Positions 35,150 to 44,427 are shown, counted from the stretch's first letter. The stretch: 64,000 nucleotides of DNA from CAXXOK01 sp963664595 (GCA_963664595.2 CAXXOK010000011.1:629299-693298), one strand, 5' to 3'. A program made the numbers and translations. Notes: generated by a model not told the origin, from the letters alone.

Positions 35150-35929
35150 ATGTTCGATATGCAGCGTGTATGCAAAACCATCTCCACCCTGCGCAAGGCG
35201 CGCAATATGACCCAGATGGAGCTGGCCGACCGGATGAACATCAGCTTTCAGGCCGTCAGCAATTGGGAACGGGGGCAAACCCTGCCGGATATCTCCAAGC
35301 TCTCGGAGCTTTCGGATATCTTCGGCGTAACCATCGACGAGCTGCTGGGAAACGAAAAGGACGCCGCGATGGTGGAAAAGCTCATCCGGCAGGAGCCGAT
35401 TCAGGAAGAGATTTCCGCGGAGGAATTTCTCAACGTCGCCCCGCTCGTTAAACCCGCCCAGGCGGAAACGCTCTGGGCCCGCGTGAAGGCGGACGTATCC
35501 CTGAAAGATCTGGCCGACGCGGCCCCGTTCCTCAGCGAAGCCATGCTGGACAGCCTCGCTGTCCAGGCGGTTGCGCGGGAAAAAAGCTTTCAGGGCCTTT
35601 CAGAATTGCTCCCCTTCATGAGCGGCGAGGCCATCGGCCGGTGTATGGACTTTGTCCTGACGGACGTCGCGGATCTCAGGCAAATCGTTCAGGAAGCGCC
35701 GCTTTTGGGGGAGGAAAGCATCAACCGCCTTGCCGCCCATCTTCTCAACGCGGGCGATATCAAAAACCTGGTTGCGCTGGCCCCGTTCATGAAGAAAAAG
35801 AAACTCACGGAAGTGGCGGCCGGGTTTATCGAAAACTACGGTTTTTCCAAGATTCTGCCCCTGCTGCCGTTTCTGGATACCGCCCAGCTGGAGGATTTCT
35901 TTCCGAAACGGGATAACGGCCAACAGTAG
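35150..35929 (+). CDS. XRE-family regulator with C-terminal helical repeats
   Basis: A 259-residue protein. The N-terminal HTH (about 8-62: TLRKARNMTQMELADRMN, FQAVSNWERGQTLPDISKLS) is a classic Cro/CI-type DNA-binding domain. The rest is built from about six repeats of about 28-30 residues, each starting with (A/L)PF(L/M) or APL: NVAPLVKPAQAETLW, DAAPFLSEAMLDSLA, ELLPFMSGEAIGRC, EAPLLGEESINRLA, ALAPFMKKKKLTEVA, PLLPFLDTAQLEDF. This resembles a HEAT-like solenoid and would be a protein- or ligand-binding scaffold. Strong AGGAGG site. Confidence 0.8.
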   Translation: MFDMQRVCKTISTLRKARNMTQMELADRMNISFQAVSNWERGQTLPDISKLSELSDIFGVTIDELLGNEKDAAMVEKLIRQEPIQEEISAEEFLNVAPLVKPAQAETLWARVKADVSLKDLADAAPFLSEAMLDSLAVQAVAREKSFQGLSELLPFMSGEAIGRCMDFVLTDVADLRQIVQEAPLLGEESINRLAAHLLNAGDIKNLVALAPFMKKKKLTEVAAGFIENYGFSKILPLLPFLDTAQLEDFFPKRDNGQQ

Positions 35930-36019
35930 CGCACGTATTCCGTAGCCTGCCCATAAAGCCCAACAGGCCCGCCAGCAGCCCAACCCACAAACCAGAGGCT
36001 TCCCCTGCGCCAGGTAAAC

Positions 36020-36172
36020 GCTGATTCAATCCCCTGCACGCTGGCGTGTTAGCTTTCCGCCAGCTTGAGGCTCCAAAACCTTCGGCGTAGCGCTGCTACC
36101 GCTTCAGGTTCCGCAGCTCCAACCTGACGGAAGCTCACACACCATCGCACAAGCGCTTTATTCATCGTCTAC
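36020..36172 (+). repeat. Dispersed repeat R3, copy 2 (large imperfect hairpin)
   Basis: Halves GTTAGCTTTCCGCCAGCTTG and the region CGCTACCGCTTCAGGTTCCG ... CTGACGGAAGCTCAC are imperfect inverted repeats around the GCGTAGCG / CGCTAC centre, so about 110 bp can fold as one hairpin. It aligns with the minus strand of 25010-25177. The rest of the 518-bp gap 35930-36447 holds a terminator and no gene. Confidence 0.6.
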
Positions 36173-36228
36173 CTGGAAGCCAGCCTGTCAATCCCCATTC
36201 TATGCTGTCTGCCTTTTAACGGAATAAC

Positions 36229-36280
36229 AACAGCCTGTCCGCTTCCCGGTCCTCCGGGATCAGCAACAGGCTGTTTTCTG
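36229..36280 (+). terminator. Terminator after the XRE solenoid gene
   Basis: AACAGCCTG (36229-36237) pairs with CAGGCTGTT (36267-36275), followed by TTCTG. The loop contains a second small hairpin (CCGGTCCTCCGG). Confidence 0.5.
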
Positions 36281-36447
36281 TTCAGTTTTCAGGGAAACAA
36301 TTCAGCCAATACCGGCGGGTTGCCGTTCTGCCGGTTTCTGTCTGTCCGGCGCAAATCCTCGGTCACGCGTTTGCGACGCTTTTCCGGCTTGGGGGCACAG
36401 GCGCCCTATCACACCGGGGATTTGTTCAACATCTGCGCATGTACCGG

Positions 36448-36810
36448 TTATTTATCCGTTCCGTGCCGCAGCGCCGTCATAAAGGTTTCCATCTGTTCCC
36501 ACGCTTCCTTGGGCATGTCCGCCAGTCCGCGCAAAAACGCCTTCATAAACACATTGTTGCCCTCCATCATTTGTAACAGCTTTTCCGCTTCAGCCGCCTC
36601 ACAGGGCTTGATCATTTCTCCTTCGCCGTTTTTAAGCCACGCGTAATTGATGGAGCACTCCTTGCAAATCAGCCGCAGTACCGCCTCCGAAGGCTGCACG
36701 CGGCCAATCTCCCACGAAGCCACCATATCACGGGATACGCCGATCAACTCTGCGAACTTCCGTTGTGTCAGGTTCATGGTATTTCGGATCGTTTTCAGCC
36801 TTTTTTGCAC
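36448..36810 (-). CDS. Phage-type XRE repressor
   Basis: A 120-residue regulator from a GTG at 36810 (VQKRLKTIRNTMNLTQ), chosen because GGAGGTGA lies 7 bp upstream; the longer upstream frame overlaps promoter sequence. HTH at about 3-60: LTQRKFAELIGVSRDMVASW, then EIGRVQPSEAVLRLICKE and WLKNGEGEM, a pattern common in small phage and ICE repressors of Firmicutes. Divergently transcribed from a small ORF and a phage-type activator across overlapping promoters, so it most probably represses both. The natural target beyond this switch is unknown. Confidence 0.82.
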   Translation of the reverse strand: MQKRLKTIRNTMNLTQRKFAELIGVSRDMVASWEIGRVQPSEAVLRLICKECSINYAWLKNGEGEMIKPCEAAEAEKLLQMMEGNNVFMKAFLRGLADMPKEAWEQMETFMTALRHGTDK

Positions 36811-36831
36811 ACTGTCACCTCCGTTGGCTTC

Positions 36832-36927
36832 ATTGTAACACAAAGAAATGTGGCAGTCCACACAATTATGCCCAAAATTTGTGTTGACACGCACATTTTC
36901 CACAGTTATAATGTGTTCATATACACA
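36832..36927. promoter_or_regulatory. Divergent promoters with three candidate operators
   Basis: Plus promoter: TTGACA (36884-36889), 17 bp, TATAAT (36907-36912), a perfect consensus. Minus promoter: TGGACT (36860-36855) with 17-bp spacing to TACAAT (36837-36832). Three GTGT/ACAC-type palindromes overlie them: GTGGcagtCCAC (36850-36861) across the minus -35, GTGTTGACAC (36881-36890) across the plus -35, and GTGTTCATATACAC (36913-36926) just past the plus -10. This looks like a phage-style repressor switch. Confidence 0.75.
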
Positions 36928-36973
36928 CTGTTGGTCAGCAATGCGACCATCAGTGCAGTTCCAGGAGGATGAT

Positions 36974-37162
36974 ATGACCATGAGACAGAGAATTCTGGAC
37001 ATCCTGGCCCGCCGGGCAAAACGCAGGGCCATCCGCAGCGTACACTCGCTTCCCCCTGATCAGCAATCATTGGCCGCCGTGTATGCGATGGGCATCCGCG
37101 ATGGCCTGCAAATCGCGGCGGACATCCGCCAAAAAATCCGTTGCGCCAAAGGGGAGGAATAA
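36974..37162 (+). CDS. Small basic protein of phage-type regulatory module
   Basis: A 62-residue frame with an AGGAGG site 5 bp upstream of ATG 36974 (a second ATG two codons on is possible). The N-terminus is very basic: MTMRQRILDILARRAKRRAI. Remaining residues are helical (VHSLPPDQQSLAAVYAMGIR). No known domain is recognisable. It is the first gene after the consensus promoter and is followed 2 bp later by the DUF1492-like gene. Confidence 0.6.
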   Translation: MTMRQRILDILARRAKRRAIRSVHSLPPDQQSLAAVYAMGIRDGLQIAADIRQKIRCAKGEE

Positions 37163-37164
37163 CC

Positions 37165-37605
37165 GTGGAAAACAAAGACCGCTTTCAAATTGCCAAGCAT
37201 TGGCTTATGGACTATCGGGATCTCTGCTGCCGCCGCGACGCGCTGATCGCCGAGCTGGACAGCCTGCGTGCCGCCACTACCCGCGCCACCGGCCATCTTT
37301 CCCAGGCGCATATCCAGCGCCTGCCCGGTCATGGCAGCTTTGAGGAACGCTCTCTGGAGCTCATCGAGGCGCAACAGCGCCTGCAGCAGCTCGTCAGCCA
37401 CATTTCCGAATCCCTCTCCGCGCGCCTTGCGCTGATCGAACGCCTTGCGGATGAACGCCACCGCCTGGTGCTCACCCTACGCTATATCAACGGCCTGGAG
37501 TGGTTCAAGGTGGAGCATGCCATGCACTACGAGCGCCGTCAGGTATTCTATTTTCATTCGGAAGCGCTGAAGGAAATCAGCCTTCTGATGGAGGACGGCC
37601 TTTAG
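37165..37605 (+). CDS. DUF1492/ArpU-like phage transcriptional regulator
   Basis: A 146-residue protein from a GTG at 37165 (VENKDRFQIAKHW) with GGGGAGGAA upstream. The N-terminal half is a coiled-coil-rich region; the C-terminal half reads LIERLADERHRLVLTLRYIN, GLEWFKVEHAMHYERRQVFYF and HSEALKEI, the sigma-70 region 4-like pattern of DUF1492/ArpU/RinA proteins that switch on phage late genes. In phages these sit just before the terminase. Here the nearest terminase is 21 kb away (16511), so this module is either a separate remnant or a detached regulator of the structural cassette. Confidence 0.75.
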   Translation: MENKDRFQIAKHWLMDYRDLCCRRDALIAELDSLRAATTRATGHLSQAHIQRLPGHGSFEERSLELIEAQQRLQQLVSHISESLSARLALIERLADERHRLVLTLRYINGLEWFKVEHAMHYERRQVFYFHSEALKEISLLMEDGL

Positions 37606-37791
37606 AAGCAATACCAGCGCCCCGCTATACTGCAAGCCTTTCAGCACACATCCCGCAGCGGCAAGCCTCATCCGCCTTCCGTTTTCCATTTTCCAGCCGC
37701 TGCGGGAAATTGCCGCACAGGCACGCCCGCACAGACACGCCCGTCCTGGCTGTTTCGCAGCCCGGCGCTATTGGCTGTTTCCAAACAAAAA

Positions 37792-37806
37792 GCCGCATAA
37801 CGCGGC
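37792..37806. repeat. Hairpin H (copy 1 of 2), locus before yebC
   Basis: GCCGCATAACGCGGC, an exact 5-bp stem with a 5-base loop, preceded by AAAAA. The identical 15-base sequence recurs at 37999-38013, on the far side of an R copy. Confidence 0.6.
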
Positions 37807-37813
37807 ATCAGCC

Positions 37814-37991
37814 TGTCAAAGAACCTCTTCGGGTCGTTATCGCCGCTCGCATCATAGCGCCTTGGGCGCTGTTCGCTCGCTTACCCCTTTGTTGTAACGC
37901 AAGCCTTTGGGGTTCCACCCCAATCCCCGGCAAGGGTTTCACCCCTGCACCCTGACCAGGACTTTCAGCCCTGGTCCCTTCTTTTTTGACT
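37814..37991 (-). repeat. R repeat copy 3
   Basis: Minus orientation, 178 bp, directly between two copies of a GCCGCATAACGCGGC hairpin. The CCAGGGC hairpin carries TGAAA-GT and the second hairpin is GCAGGGG/CCCTTGC (with a G-T pair). The remainder of the 37606-38253 gap holds no gene. Confidence 0.85.
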
Positions 37992-37996
37992 GCCTG

Positions 37997-38015
37997 ATGC
38001 CGCATAACGCGGCAT
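37997..38015. repeat. Hairpin H (copy 2 of 2), locus before yebC
   Basis: ATGCCGC, loop ATAAC, GCGGCAT. Its 15-base core is identical to 37792-37806. TTTTC follows about 14 bp later. Confidence 0.6.
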
Positions 38016-38216
38016 GCCGATCCTGTTTTCTTCCGCAATCCGCAGCAACAGCCTTTCCCGGCCGCCTGTTCCATCGGCACAGCCTCGTCGCGGCGCCCGC
38101 CTCGTTTATCGCTGCCAAAGCATACTGGCTCGCTTCCCGCCCGTTTGCCCGCTTCAGCGGGCCCATGGCCGCGGAGATCCGTGATCCGGCCCTCTGCCGT
38201 GGAAATCCCAAGATAA

Positions 38217-38244
38217 AAGATGCGGGCGTTTTCGCCCGCATCTT
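38217..38244 (-). terminator. Terminator of yebC
   Basis: AAGATGCGGGCG and CGCCCGCATCTT form a perfect 12-bp stem with a 4-base loop TTTT, starting 9 bp after the yebC stop on the minus strand and followed by TTATC. Confidence 0.8.
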
Positions 38245-38253
38245 GTTGATTGA

Positions 38254-38994
38254 TTACTCGTCCTCTTCCTCCGGCAGCTCCGCGTTGTGCCAAACGTTTT
38301 GTACATCCTCGTTATCGTCCAGCATCTCCAGCATCTTCTGGATTTTGACAACGTTTTCCTCATCGGGCGTCACATAGTTCTGCGGAATCATCTGCAGCTC
38401 GGCGGACAGGAATTCCATTCCCTCGCCCTCCAGCGTTTCGCGGATGGCGGAAAACGAATTGGGGTCGGTTGTGATCTCAAACACATCTCCGTCAGCCACC
38501 ACATCCTCGGCGCCCGCCTCCAGCGCGGCCATCATAATCTCGTCCTCGTCGGTGTCCGCCTTGCGCTCCAGAATCAGCACGCCTTTTTTATCGAACATAA
38601 AGCCCACCGACCCGGTTACGCCCATCGTACCGTCGTTCTTGGTAAAACAATGGCGTACGTCGCCGGCGGTGCGGTTGCGGTTGTCGGAAATACACTCCAC
38701 AATCACCGCTACGCCGCCGGGCGCGTATCCCTCGTAGGTGATCTCCACATATTCCACATTGCCCAGCTCGCCCGCCGCCTTTTTGATGGACCGGGTGATG
38801 TTGTCGTTTGGCATGTTGTTGGCCTTCGCCTTGGCGATCACATCGCGCAGCTTGGCGTTGCTCTCCGGGACACTGCCGCCCTCGCGCACTGCGATGGCGA
38901 TTTCACGCCCGATTTTGGTAAAGACCTTTCCGCGCACGGCGTCCGTCTTTCCCTTTTTATGTTGTATGTTTGCCCATTTGCTATGTCCAGACAC
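38254..38994 (-). CDS. yebC: YebC/PmpR-family translation/regulatory protein
   Basis: A 246-residue protein of the universal YebC family. It starts MSGHSKWANIQHKKGKTDAVR, the family signature, followed by FTKIGREIAIAVREGG, NNMPNDNITRSIKKAAGE, YEGYAPGGVAVIVECISDN and a C-terminal acidic tail (EEEDE). YebC proteins have been described as DNA-binding regulators and, more recently, as factors that help ribosomes at polyproline stalls. The sequence shows three domains, full length. Confidence 0.95.
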   Translation of the reverse strand: MSGHSKWANIQHKKGKTDAVRGKVFTKIGREIAIAVREGGSVPESNAKLRDVIAKAKANNMPNDNITRSIKKAAGELGNVEYVEITYEGYAPGGVAVIVECISDNRNRTAGDVRHCFTKNDGTMGVTGSVGFMFDKKGVLILERKADTDEDEIMMAALEAGAEDVVADGDVFEITTDPNSFSAIRETLEGEGMEFLSAELQMIPQNYVTPDEENVVKIQKMLEMLDDNEDVQNVWHNAELPEEEDE

Positions 38995-39121
38995 GTTGAA
39001 TCAGCCTTTCTGCTTGTTGTATACACAATATAGCATGCTTGCCCGAGAATTTCAACAGCCTTCAAACGGTGGGCAAGCGCGATGCATGGAAAATGCATTG
39101 TCTGGAAGCTTATTGCGGAAT

Positions 39122-39350
39122 CATGAATGGGCAGCAAAGGGAAGGATGTGCCTGATAGCGTTTGAGAAAGGCAAGTGCCCGGTGAGCACCGCGGCGCAGC
39201 CGCGAGCGACCCGAAAGCAACGCGTTTTACAGAGTACACAAACGGGAGCGCATCACACGACCATCAAACGGACGGATCACTTCACGAAGCTGAAAATGAA
39301 CCGGAAATGGAAGATTTTACAGAGTCTCCCAATCGGACGGGTGATTGATA
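39122..39350 (+). repeat. Dispersed repeat R2, copy 2
   Basis: Aligns with the minus strand of 17881-18140. Shared blocks: GAATGGGCA, GCGTTTGAGA, GTGCCCGGTG, the GCGGCGCAGCCGCGAGCG hairpin, ACAAACGGGAG, and AACGGACGGATCACTT. It occupies the 640-bp gap between yebC and gyrB; no gene is seen there. Confidence 0.7.
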
Positions 39351-39556
39351 CGGCAAGAAAACCTTATGGACAGCGTAAAGATGGATTGCTCCGCAATTCC
39401 ATATGTAAGTCAGCCTCCGCTGTTTCCCATGGGTATCCTCGTCATTTTCCTAACACAGAATTGCAAGCAGCCGATTACGCAAGCAGCCAAACCCCCATTC
39501 CTCATTCCCTTCCTCCCCCGTCTCCGGCCCTCCCACATTTTAATAGGTAGGATTTT

Positions 39557-39585
39557 TTGCTTTTTACCCGCCAAAATGGTATAAT
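39557..39585 (+). promoter_or_regulatory. gyrB promoter (extended -10)
   Basis: TGG-TATAAT with TATAAT at 39580-39585 forms an extended -10; a weak -35 TTGCTT (39557-39562) sits 17 bp upstream. It lies 50 bp before the gyrB start. No further promoter is obvious before gyrA. Confidence 0.65.
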
Positions 39586-39634
39586 AATCCTTGTAATGAA
39601 AAGGTTTTAATGGTCAGAAGGAGTGGACAATTTC

Positions 39635-41596
39635 GTGCCTGAGACAAATCCAAAGTCCCCTGCCGTGCAGGGGAAAGCATACGACGAAAATCAGATTCAA
39701 GTACTGGAAGGGCTGGAGGCCGTGCGCAAGCGCCCCGGCATGTACATCGGCTCCACGGATTACCGGGGCCTACATCACTGCGTGTATGAAATCGTGGATA
39801 ACGCGGTAGATGAAGCGCTGGCCGGGTACTGCGACAGCATCCAGGTTATCCTTCATACGGACGGCAGCTGCTCCGTGCGCGACAACGGACGCGGCTTTCC
39901 CGTGGGCATCCATCCCAAAATGGGCCGCCCCGCGGTGGAGGTCTGCCTCACCATGCTGCACGCGGGCGGCAAGTTCGGCGGCGACGGCTACAAGGTATCC
40001 GGCGGCCTTCACGGCGTAGGCGCCAGCGTGGTCAACGCCCTGTCCTCCCATCTCACGGTCAACGTGTGGCAGGACGGCAAGGTGTATCAGCAGGAATACA
40101 AACGCGGCAAAGCCCTGTACGATCTCAAAATCATCGGCGAGTCCAGCGAAACCGGCACCATGATCCGCTTCTGGCCCGATGTAAAATCCGACGAAAACCC
40201 CGACGGTATTTTTGAAACCGGCGAATTTCAGGAAAGCGTCCTCAAGGTCCGCATGCGCGAGATGGCCTTCCTCAACAAGGGCATCCGCATTTCCCTCACC
40301 GATCTGCGCACCGATCCGCCGATTGAGCGCGCCTACCATTACGAGGGCGGCATTGTTGAATTCGTTAAATACCTCAACAAAAACAAGCAGGTGCTATTTG
40401 AGGATCCCATCTATGTCGAAGGCGTCTCCGATGATGATACCGCTGTTGAGGTCGCTTTCCAGTACTCCGACAGCTATACGGAAAACATTTTTTCCTTTGC
40501 CAACAACATCCATACCCCCGAGGGCGGCACGCATCTGACGGGCTTTTCCACGGGGCTTACGCGCGCCATCAACAACTACGGCCGCAATTTCAAGTACATC
40601 AAGGAAAACGAGCAGAACTTAAAAAGCGAGGACGTGCGCGAAAGCCTGGCCGCCATTGTAAGCGTAAAGCTCAAGGAGCCGCAGTTTGAAGGGCAAACCA
40701 AGTCCAAGCTGGGCAACAGCGCTACGCGCACCATCGTGGATAACCTGGTGTACGACGCCGTGTATACCTACCTGAGCGAGAATCCGTCCGTCGGCCGCAC
40801 CATCCTCGACCGCTGCGTCAACGCCGCCCGCGCCCGCGAGGCCGCCCGCAAGGCGCGCGAGCTCACCCGCCGCAAGGGCGTGCTGGAATCCGCTTCCATG
40901 CCCGGCAAGCTGGCGGACTGCACCGAACGCGATCCCGCCAAGTGCGAAATCTTCCTTGTAGAGGGCAACTCCGCCGGCGGCAGTGCCAAAAACGGCCGCG
41001 ACCGCATGTTCCAGGCCATCCTCCCGCTGCGCGGCAAGATTTTGAACGTGGAAAAAGTCCGCATCGACCGCGCGCTGGGCAACAACGAAATCAAAACCAT
41101 GATCACGGCGTTCGGCTGCGGCTACGGCGAGGATTTCAACCTCGAAAAGCTCCGCTACCACCGCATCGTCTGCATGACCGATGCCGACGTGGACGGCGCG
41201 CACATCCGCATCCTCATGCTCACGTTCTTCTACCGCTACATGAAACCGCTCATCGAAAAGGGCTACGTCTACATCGCCATGCCGCCGCTGTACAAGGTGA
41301 CGAAATCCAAAAAGGAATACTACGTGTATAACGATATCGAGCTGGACAAGCTCCTTACCGAAATCGGCCGCGAGCCCAAGCCGGAAATCCAGCGTTATAA
41401 GGGTCTGGGCGAAATGAGCGCCGACCAGCTGTGGCAAACCACCATGAACCCCAATACCCGGGTCATGATGCAGGTCAGCCTGTCCGATGCCATCGCCGCC
41501 GACGAGCTGATGACCCTCCTCATGGGCGATCAGGTGGAGCCGCGCAGGGAGTTCATCGAGGAGAACGCCAAGCTTGTTGAAAATCTGGATATTTAG
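39635..41596 (+). CDS. gyrB: DNA gyrase subunit B
   Basis: ATPase subunit of gyrase, 653 residues from a GTG at 39635; a GTG at 39623 overlaps the AGAAGGAG site and is less likely. N-terminal GHKL ATPase (VRKRPGMYIGS, IVDNAVDEALAG, VRDNGRGFPVGI, GGLHGVGASVVNALS), transducer, and TOPRIM domain with EGNSAGGSAKNGR, PLRGKILNVEKVR and MTDADVDGAHI. The residue matching E. coli Asp426 of EGDSAGGS is Asn (codon 40967-40969); Asp-to-Asn at this site is a known quinolone-resistance change in several bacteria. Full length for the Firmicutes type, which lacks the E. coli insertion. Confidence 0.96.
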   Translation: MPETNPKSPAVQGKAYDENQIQVLEGLEAVRKRPGMYIGSTDYRGLHHCVYEIVDNAVDEALAGYCDSIQVILHTDGSCSVRDNGRGFPVGIHPKMGRPAVEVCLTMLHAGGKFGGDGYKVSGGLHGVGASVVNALSSHLTVNVWQDGKVYQQEYKRGKALYDLKIIGESSETGTMIRFWPDVKSDENPDGIFETGEFQESVLKVRMREMAFLNKGIRISLTDLRTDPPIERAYHYEGGIVEFVKYLNKNKQVLFEDPIYVEGVSDDDTAVEVAFQYSDSYTENIFSFANNIHTPEGGTHLTGFSTGLTRAINNYGRNFKYIKENEQNLKSEDVRESLAAIVSVKLKEPQFEGQTKSKLGNSATRTIVDNLVYDAVYTYLSENPSVGRTILDRCVNAARAREAARKARELTRRKGVLESASMPGKLADCTERDPAKCEIFLVEGNSAGGSAKNGRDRMFQAILPLRGKILNVEKVRIDRALGNNEIKTMITAFGCGYGEDFNLEKLRYHRIVCMTDADVDGAHIRILMLTFFYRYMKPLIEKGYVYIAMPPLYKVTKSKKEYYVYNDIELDKLLTEIGREPKPEIQRYKGLGEMSADQLWQTTMNPNTRVMMQVSLSDAIAADELMTLLMGDQVEPRREFIEENAKLVENLDI

Positions 41597-41835
41597 TATC
41601 CGGATTCTCAGCGTACATCAGGAATGTGGAATTTTAATGCGGCCGCTTGCGCAGCCGAATGAATTCATCCTTGTGTATCCGGTCTTGCGGATCATCAGGA
41701 ACCTTGGCGGCAGCCCGTTGCTGAAATCAACCTGAATGCAAAGGATTGCGAAACAATCTTTCCACAATACCTGATTCTTCATACTCAATTCCTCATTCCG
41801 TCATACGTTTCTCATTACGTCATAAGGAGCAAACC

Positions 41836-44369
41836 ATGTCAGAAATCCAAGACAGACTGATCCCAACCGAGCTGGAACACGAGATGAAAACCTCGTTCAT
41901 CAGCTACGCGATGGCGGTAATTATCAACCGCGCGCTGCCCGATGTGCGCGACGGCCTGAAACCCGTACACCGCCGCATTTTATACGCGATGAGCGAGCTG
42001 GGCATGACGCCCGATAAACCCTACCGCAAGTCCGCCCGCCTGGTCGGCGATGTGCTGGGTAAATACCATCCCCATGGTGATTCCAGCGTGTACGACGCCA
42101 TGGTTCGCCTGGCACAGGATTTCACCATGCGCTACCCGCTGGTGGAAGGCCAGGGCAATTTCGGCTCCGTTGATGGCGACGACGCCGCCGCCATGCGTTA
42201 CACCGAGGCCCGCATGGATAAGCTCGCCATGCACCTCATCGGCGAAATCGAAAAGGACACCGTCGATTTCTACCCCCAACTTCGACGAAACGCTGATGCA
42301 GCCCTCCGTGCTCCCCAGCCGTTACCCCAACCTGCTGGTCAACGGCTCATCCGGTATCGCGGTCGGCATGGCCACCAATATCCCGCCCCATAACCTGGGC
42401 GAGGTCGTGGACGGCTGCATCCATATGATCGATAATCCGGACTGCACCATGGATGATCTGATGCAGTTCATCAAAGGCCCGGATTTCCCCACCGGCGGCC
42501 TCATTCTGGGGCGCAGCGGCATCCGCGCCGCCTACCACACCGGCCGCGGCCGCGTGGTGATGCGCGCCAAAACCGAGATTGAGGAAATGGCCCAAAACCG
42601 CCAGCGCATCGTAATTACGGAAATCCCCTACATGGTCAACAAAGCCAAGATGGTGGAGAAAATCGCCGAGCTGGTTCATGAAAAGCGCGTTGAGGGCATC
42701 AGCGATATCCGCGACGAAAGCGACCGCGCCGGTATGCGTGTCGTGATCGAGCTGAAACGCGACATCATCCCGCAGGTAGTCCTGAACCACCTCTACAAGC
42801 ATACACAGCTGCAGGAAACCTTCGGCGTCAACATGCTCGCTCTGGTGGACGGCGAACCCAAGGTGCTCACCCTGCGCGATATGCTCTACCACTATATCCG
42901 CCACCAGAAGGATGTCGTTACCCGCCGCACAAGGTACGATCTGGACAAGGCCGAGGCCCGCGCCCACATTGTGGAAGGCCTCCTCAAAGCGCTGGATCAT
43001 ATCGACGAGATTGTCGATCTCATCAAATCCAGCGCCGATACCCCTACCGCGCGCGCTGCACTGATCGAGCGCTTCCAGTTTTCCGATAAGCAGGCACAGG
43101 CCATCCTGGATATGCGCCTGGCACGCCTCACGGGCCTGGAGCGCGATAAGCTGGCCGATGAATACGCCCAGCTGGAACAGCAGATTGCCTATTTCAGAAG
43201 CCTGCTGGCCGATGAAGCGCTGCTCATGGGCGTCATCAAGGACGAGATGAAGGCCATCCGCGACAAGTTCGCCGACGACCGCCGCACCGAGCTGACCATA
43301 AAGGACGGAGAGATTGATATCGAAGATCTCATCGCCCCCGACGATATGGTCGTCACGCTGACGAATTTCGGCTATATCAAGCGCCTGACCAAATCCACCT
43401 ACCGGGCTCAGCACCGCGGCGGCCGCGGCATCAGCGGCATGTCCACCCGGGACGAGGATGTGGTACGCCGCCTGATCATTGTCAACACCCATGAGGAGAT
43501 CATGTTCTTCACCGATCAAGGCCGCGTGTTCAGCCTTATGTGCTACCAGATTCCGGAAGCCGGGCGCACCGCGCGCGGCATTGCGATTGTCAACCTCCTG
43601 GCCCTGCCCGGTGACGAAAAGGTGACCGCGATGATCCCCGTGCCCAACGACAAGCCGGAAGAATATAACCTTGTCATGATGACACAGGAGGGCTTCATCA
43701 AAAAGACCCCCTATGCCTCGTTTGCCAATATCCGTAAAAAACGGCCTGATCGCCCTCACCCTGGGTGAAAGCGACCGCCTGGTGGCTGTGGAGCTGACCG
43801 ACGGCAAGCAAAGCCTGCTGCTGGCCAGCCGCTATGGTAAGGCCATCCGCTTCAGCGAGGGGGATTTCCGCTCCACCGGGCGCACCTCGCGCGGCGTACA
43901 CGCCATGAAGCTTGCCCGGGGCGACCGGATGATTGACATGAGCGTGATCAGCGAAGGCCAAACCGTGCTTTCCATCACCGAGGACGGCTACGGCAAGCGC
44001 ACCGATCCCGAACAGTACCGCGAGCAAGGCCGCAACGGCAAGGGTATCATCGCCATGAAGCTCACCGATAAAACCGGCCCGCTGGCGGCACTGCTCACCG
44101 TGTACGATGATGAGGATATTCTTCTCATCACCAACGAGGGCGTTATCATCCGCATGGCGGTCAGCTCCGTCAGCCAAACGGGGCGCGCCACGCAGGGCGT
44201 GCGCCTGATGCGGCTGGATGAGGGCGCCAAGATCGTAGGCGTCGCCCGCGCCGAGCAGGAGGACGACGACGAGGAACTGGACGATCTCCCCGCCGACGAA
44301 CTGGATATGTCCGAGGACAGCGAGCCGGAATCCCCTGCCGCCGAAGAAGGCAGCGATACGGACGTATAA
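41836..44369 (+). CDS. gyrA: DNA gyrase subunit A, two single-base frameshifts
   Basis: Breakage-reunion subunit, about 843 residues when corrected. Start at 41836 with AAGGAGC. The reading frame changes at C5 42273-42277 (TAC CCC AAC TTC needs C4) and at A6 43736-43741 (CGT AAA AAC GGC needs A5); both corrections restore textbook GyrA. Active-site Tyr is in AMRYTEARM; the resistance-determining region HPHGDSSVYDAMVR carries Ser and Asp at the positions equivalent to E. coli Ser83 and Asp87. Beta-pinwheel domains with GQTGRATQGVRLMR-like motif (here TGRATQGVRLMRLDEGAKI) and an acidic tail (EEDDDEELDDLPADE). Two real disruptions in an essential gene are implausible. Confidence 0.93.
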
Positions 44370-44398
44370 CAAAACCCTGAAGTTTATAAACAATTTGA

Positions 44399-44427
44399 TG
44401 GGGCTGCCGCATACCACGGCAGCCCCT
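44399..44427. terminator. Hairpin H (copy 1 of 3) after gyrA
   Basis: GGGGCTGCCG and CGGCAGCCCC with loop CATACCA, then TTAGT. Similar hairpins at 44616-44644 and 44826-44862. It lies 30 bp after the gyrA stop, so it is probably the gyrA terminator. Confidence 0.65.

Noticed and set aside
41836..44369. gyrA as a true pseudogene
   Set aside because: Essential gene with both breaks at homopolymers and otherwise perfect family motifs; sequence error is simpler.
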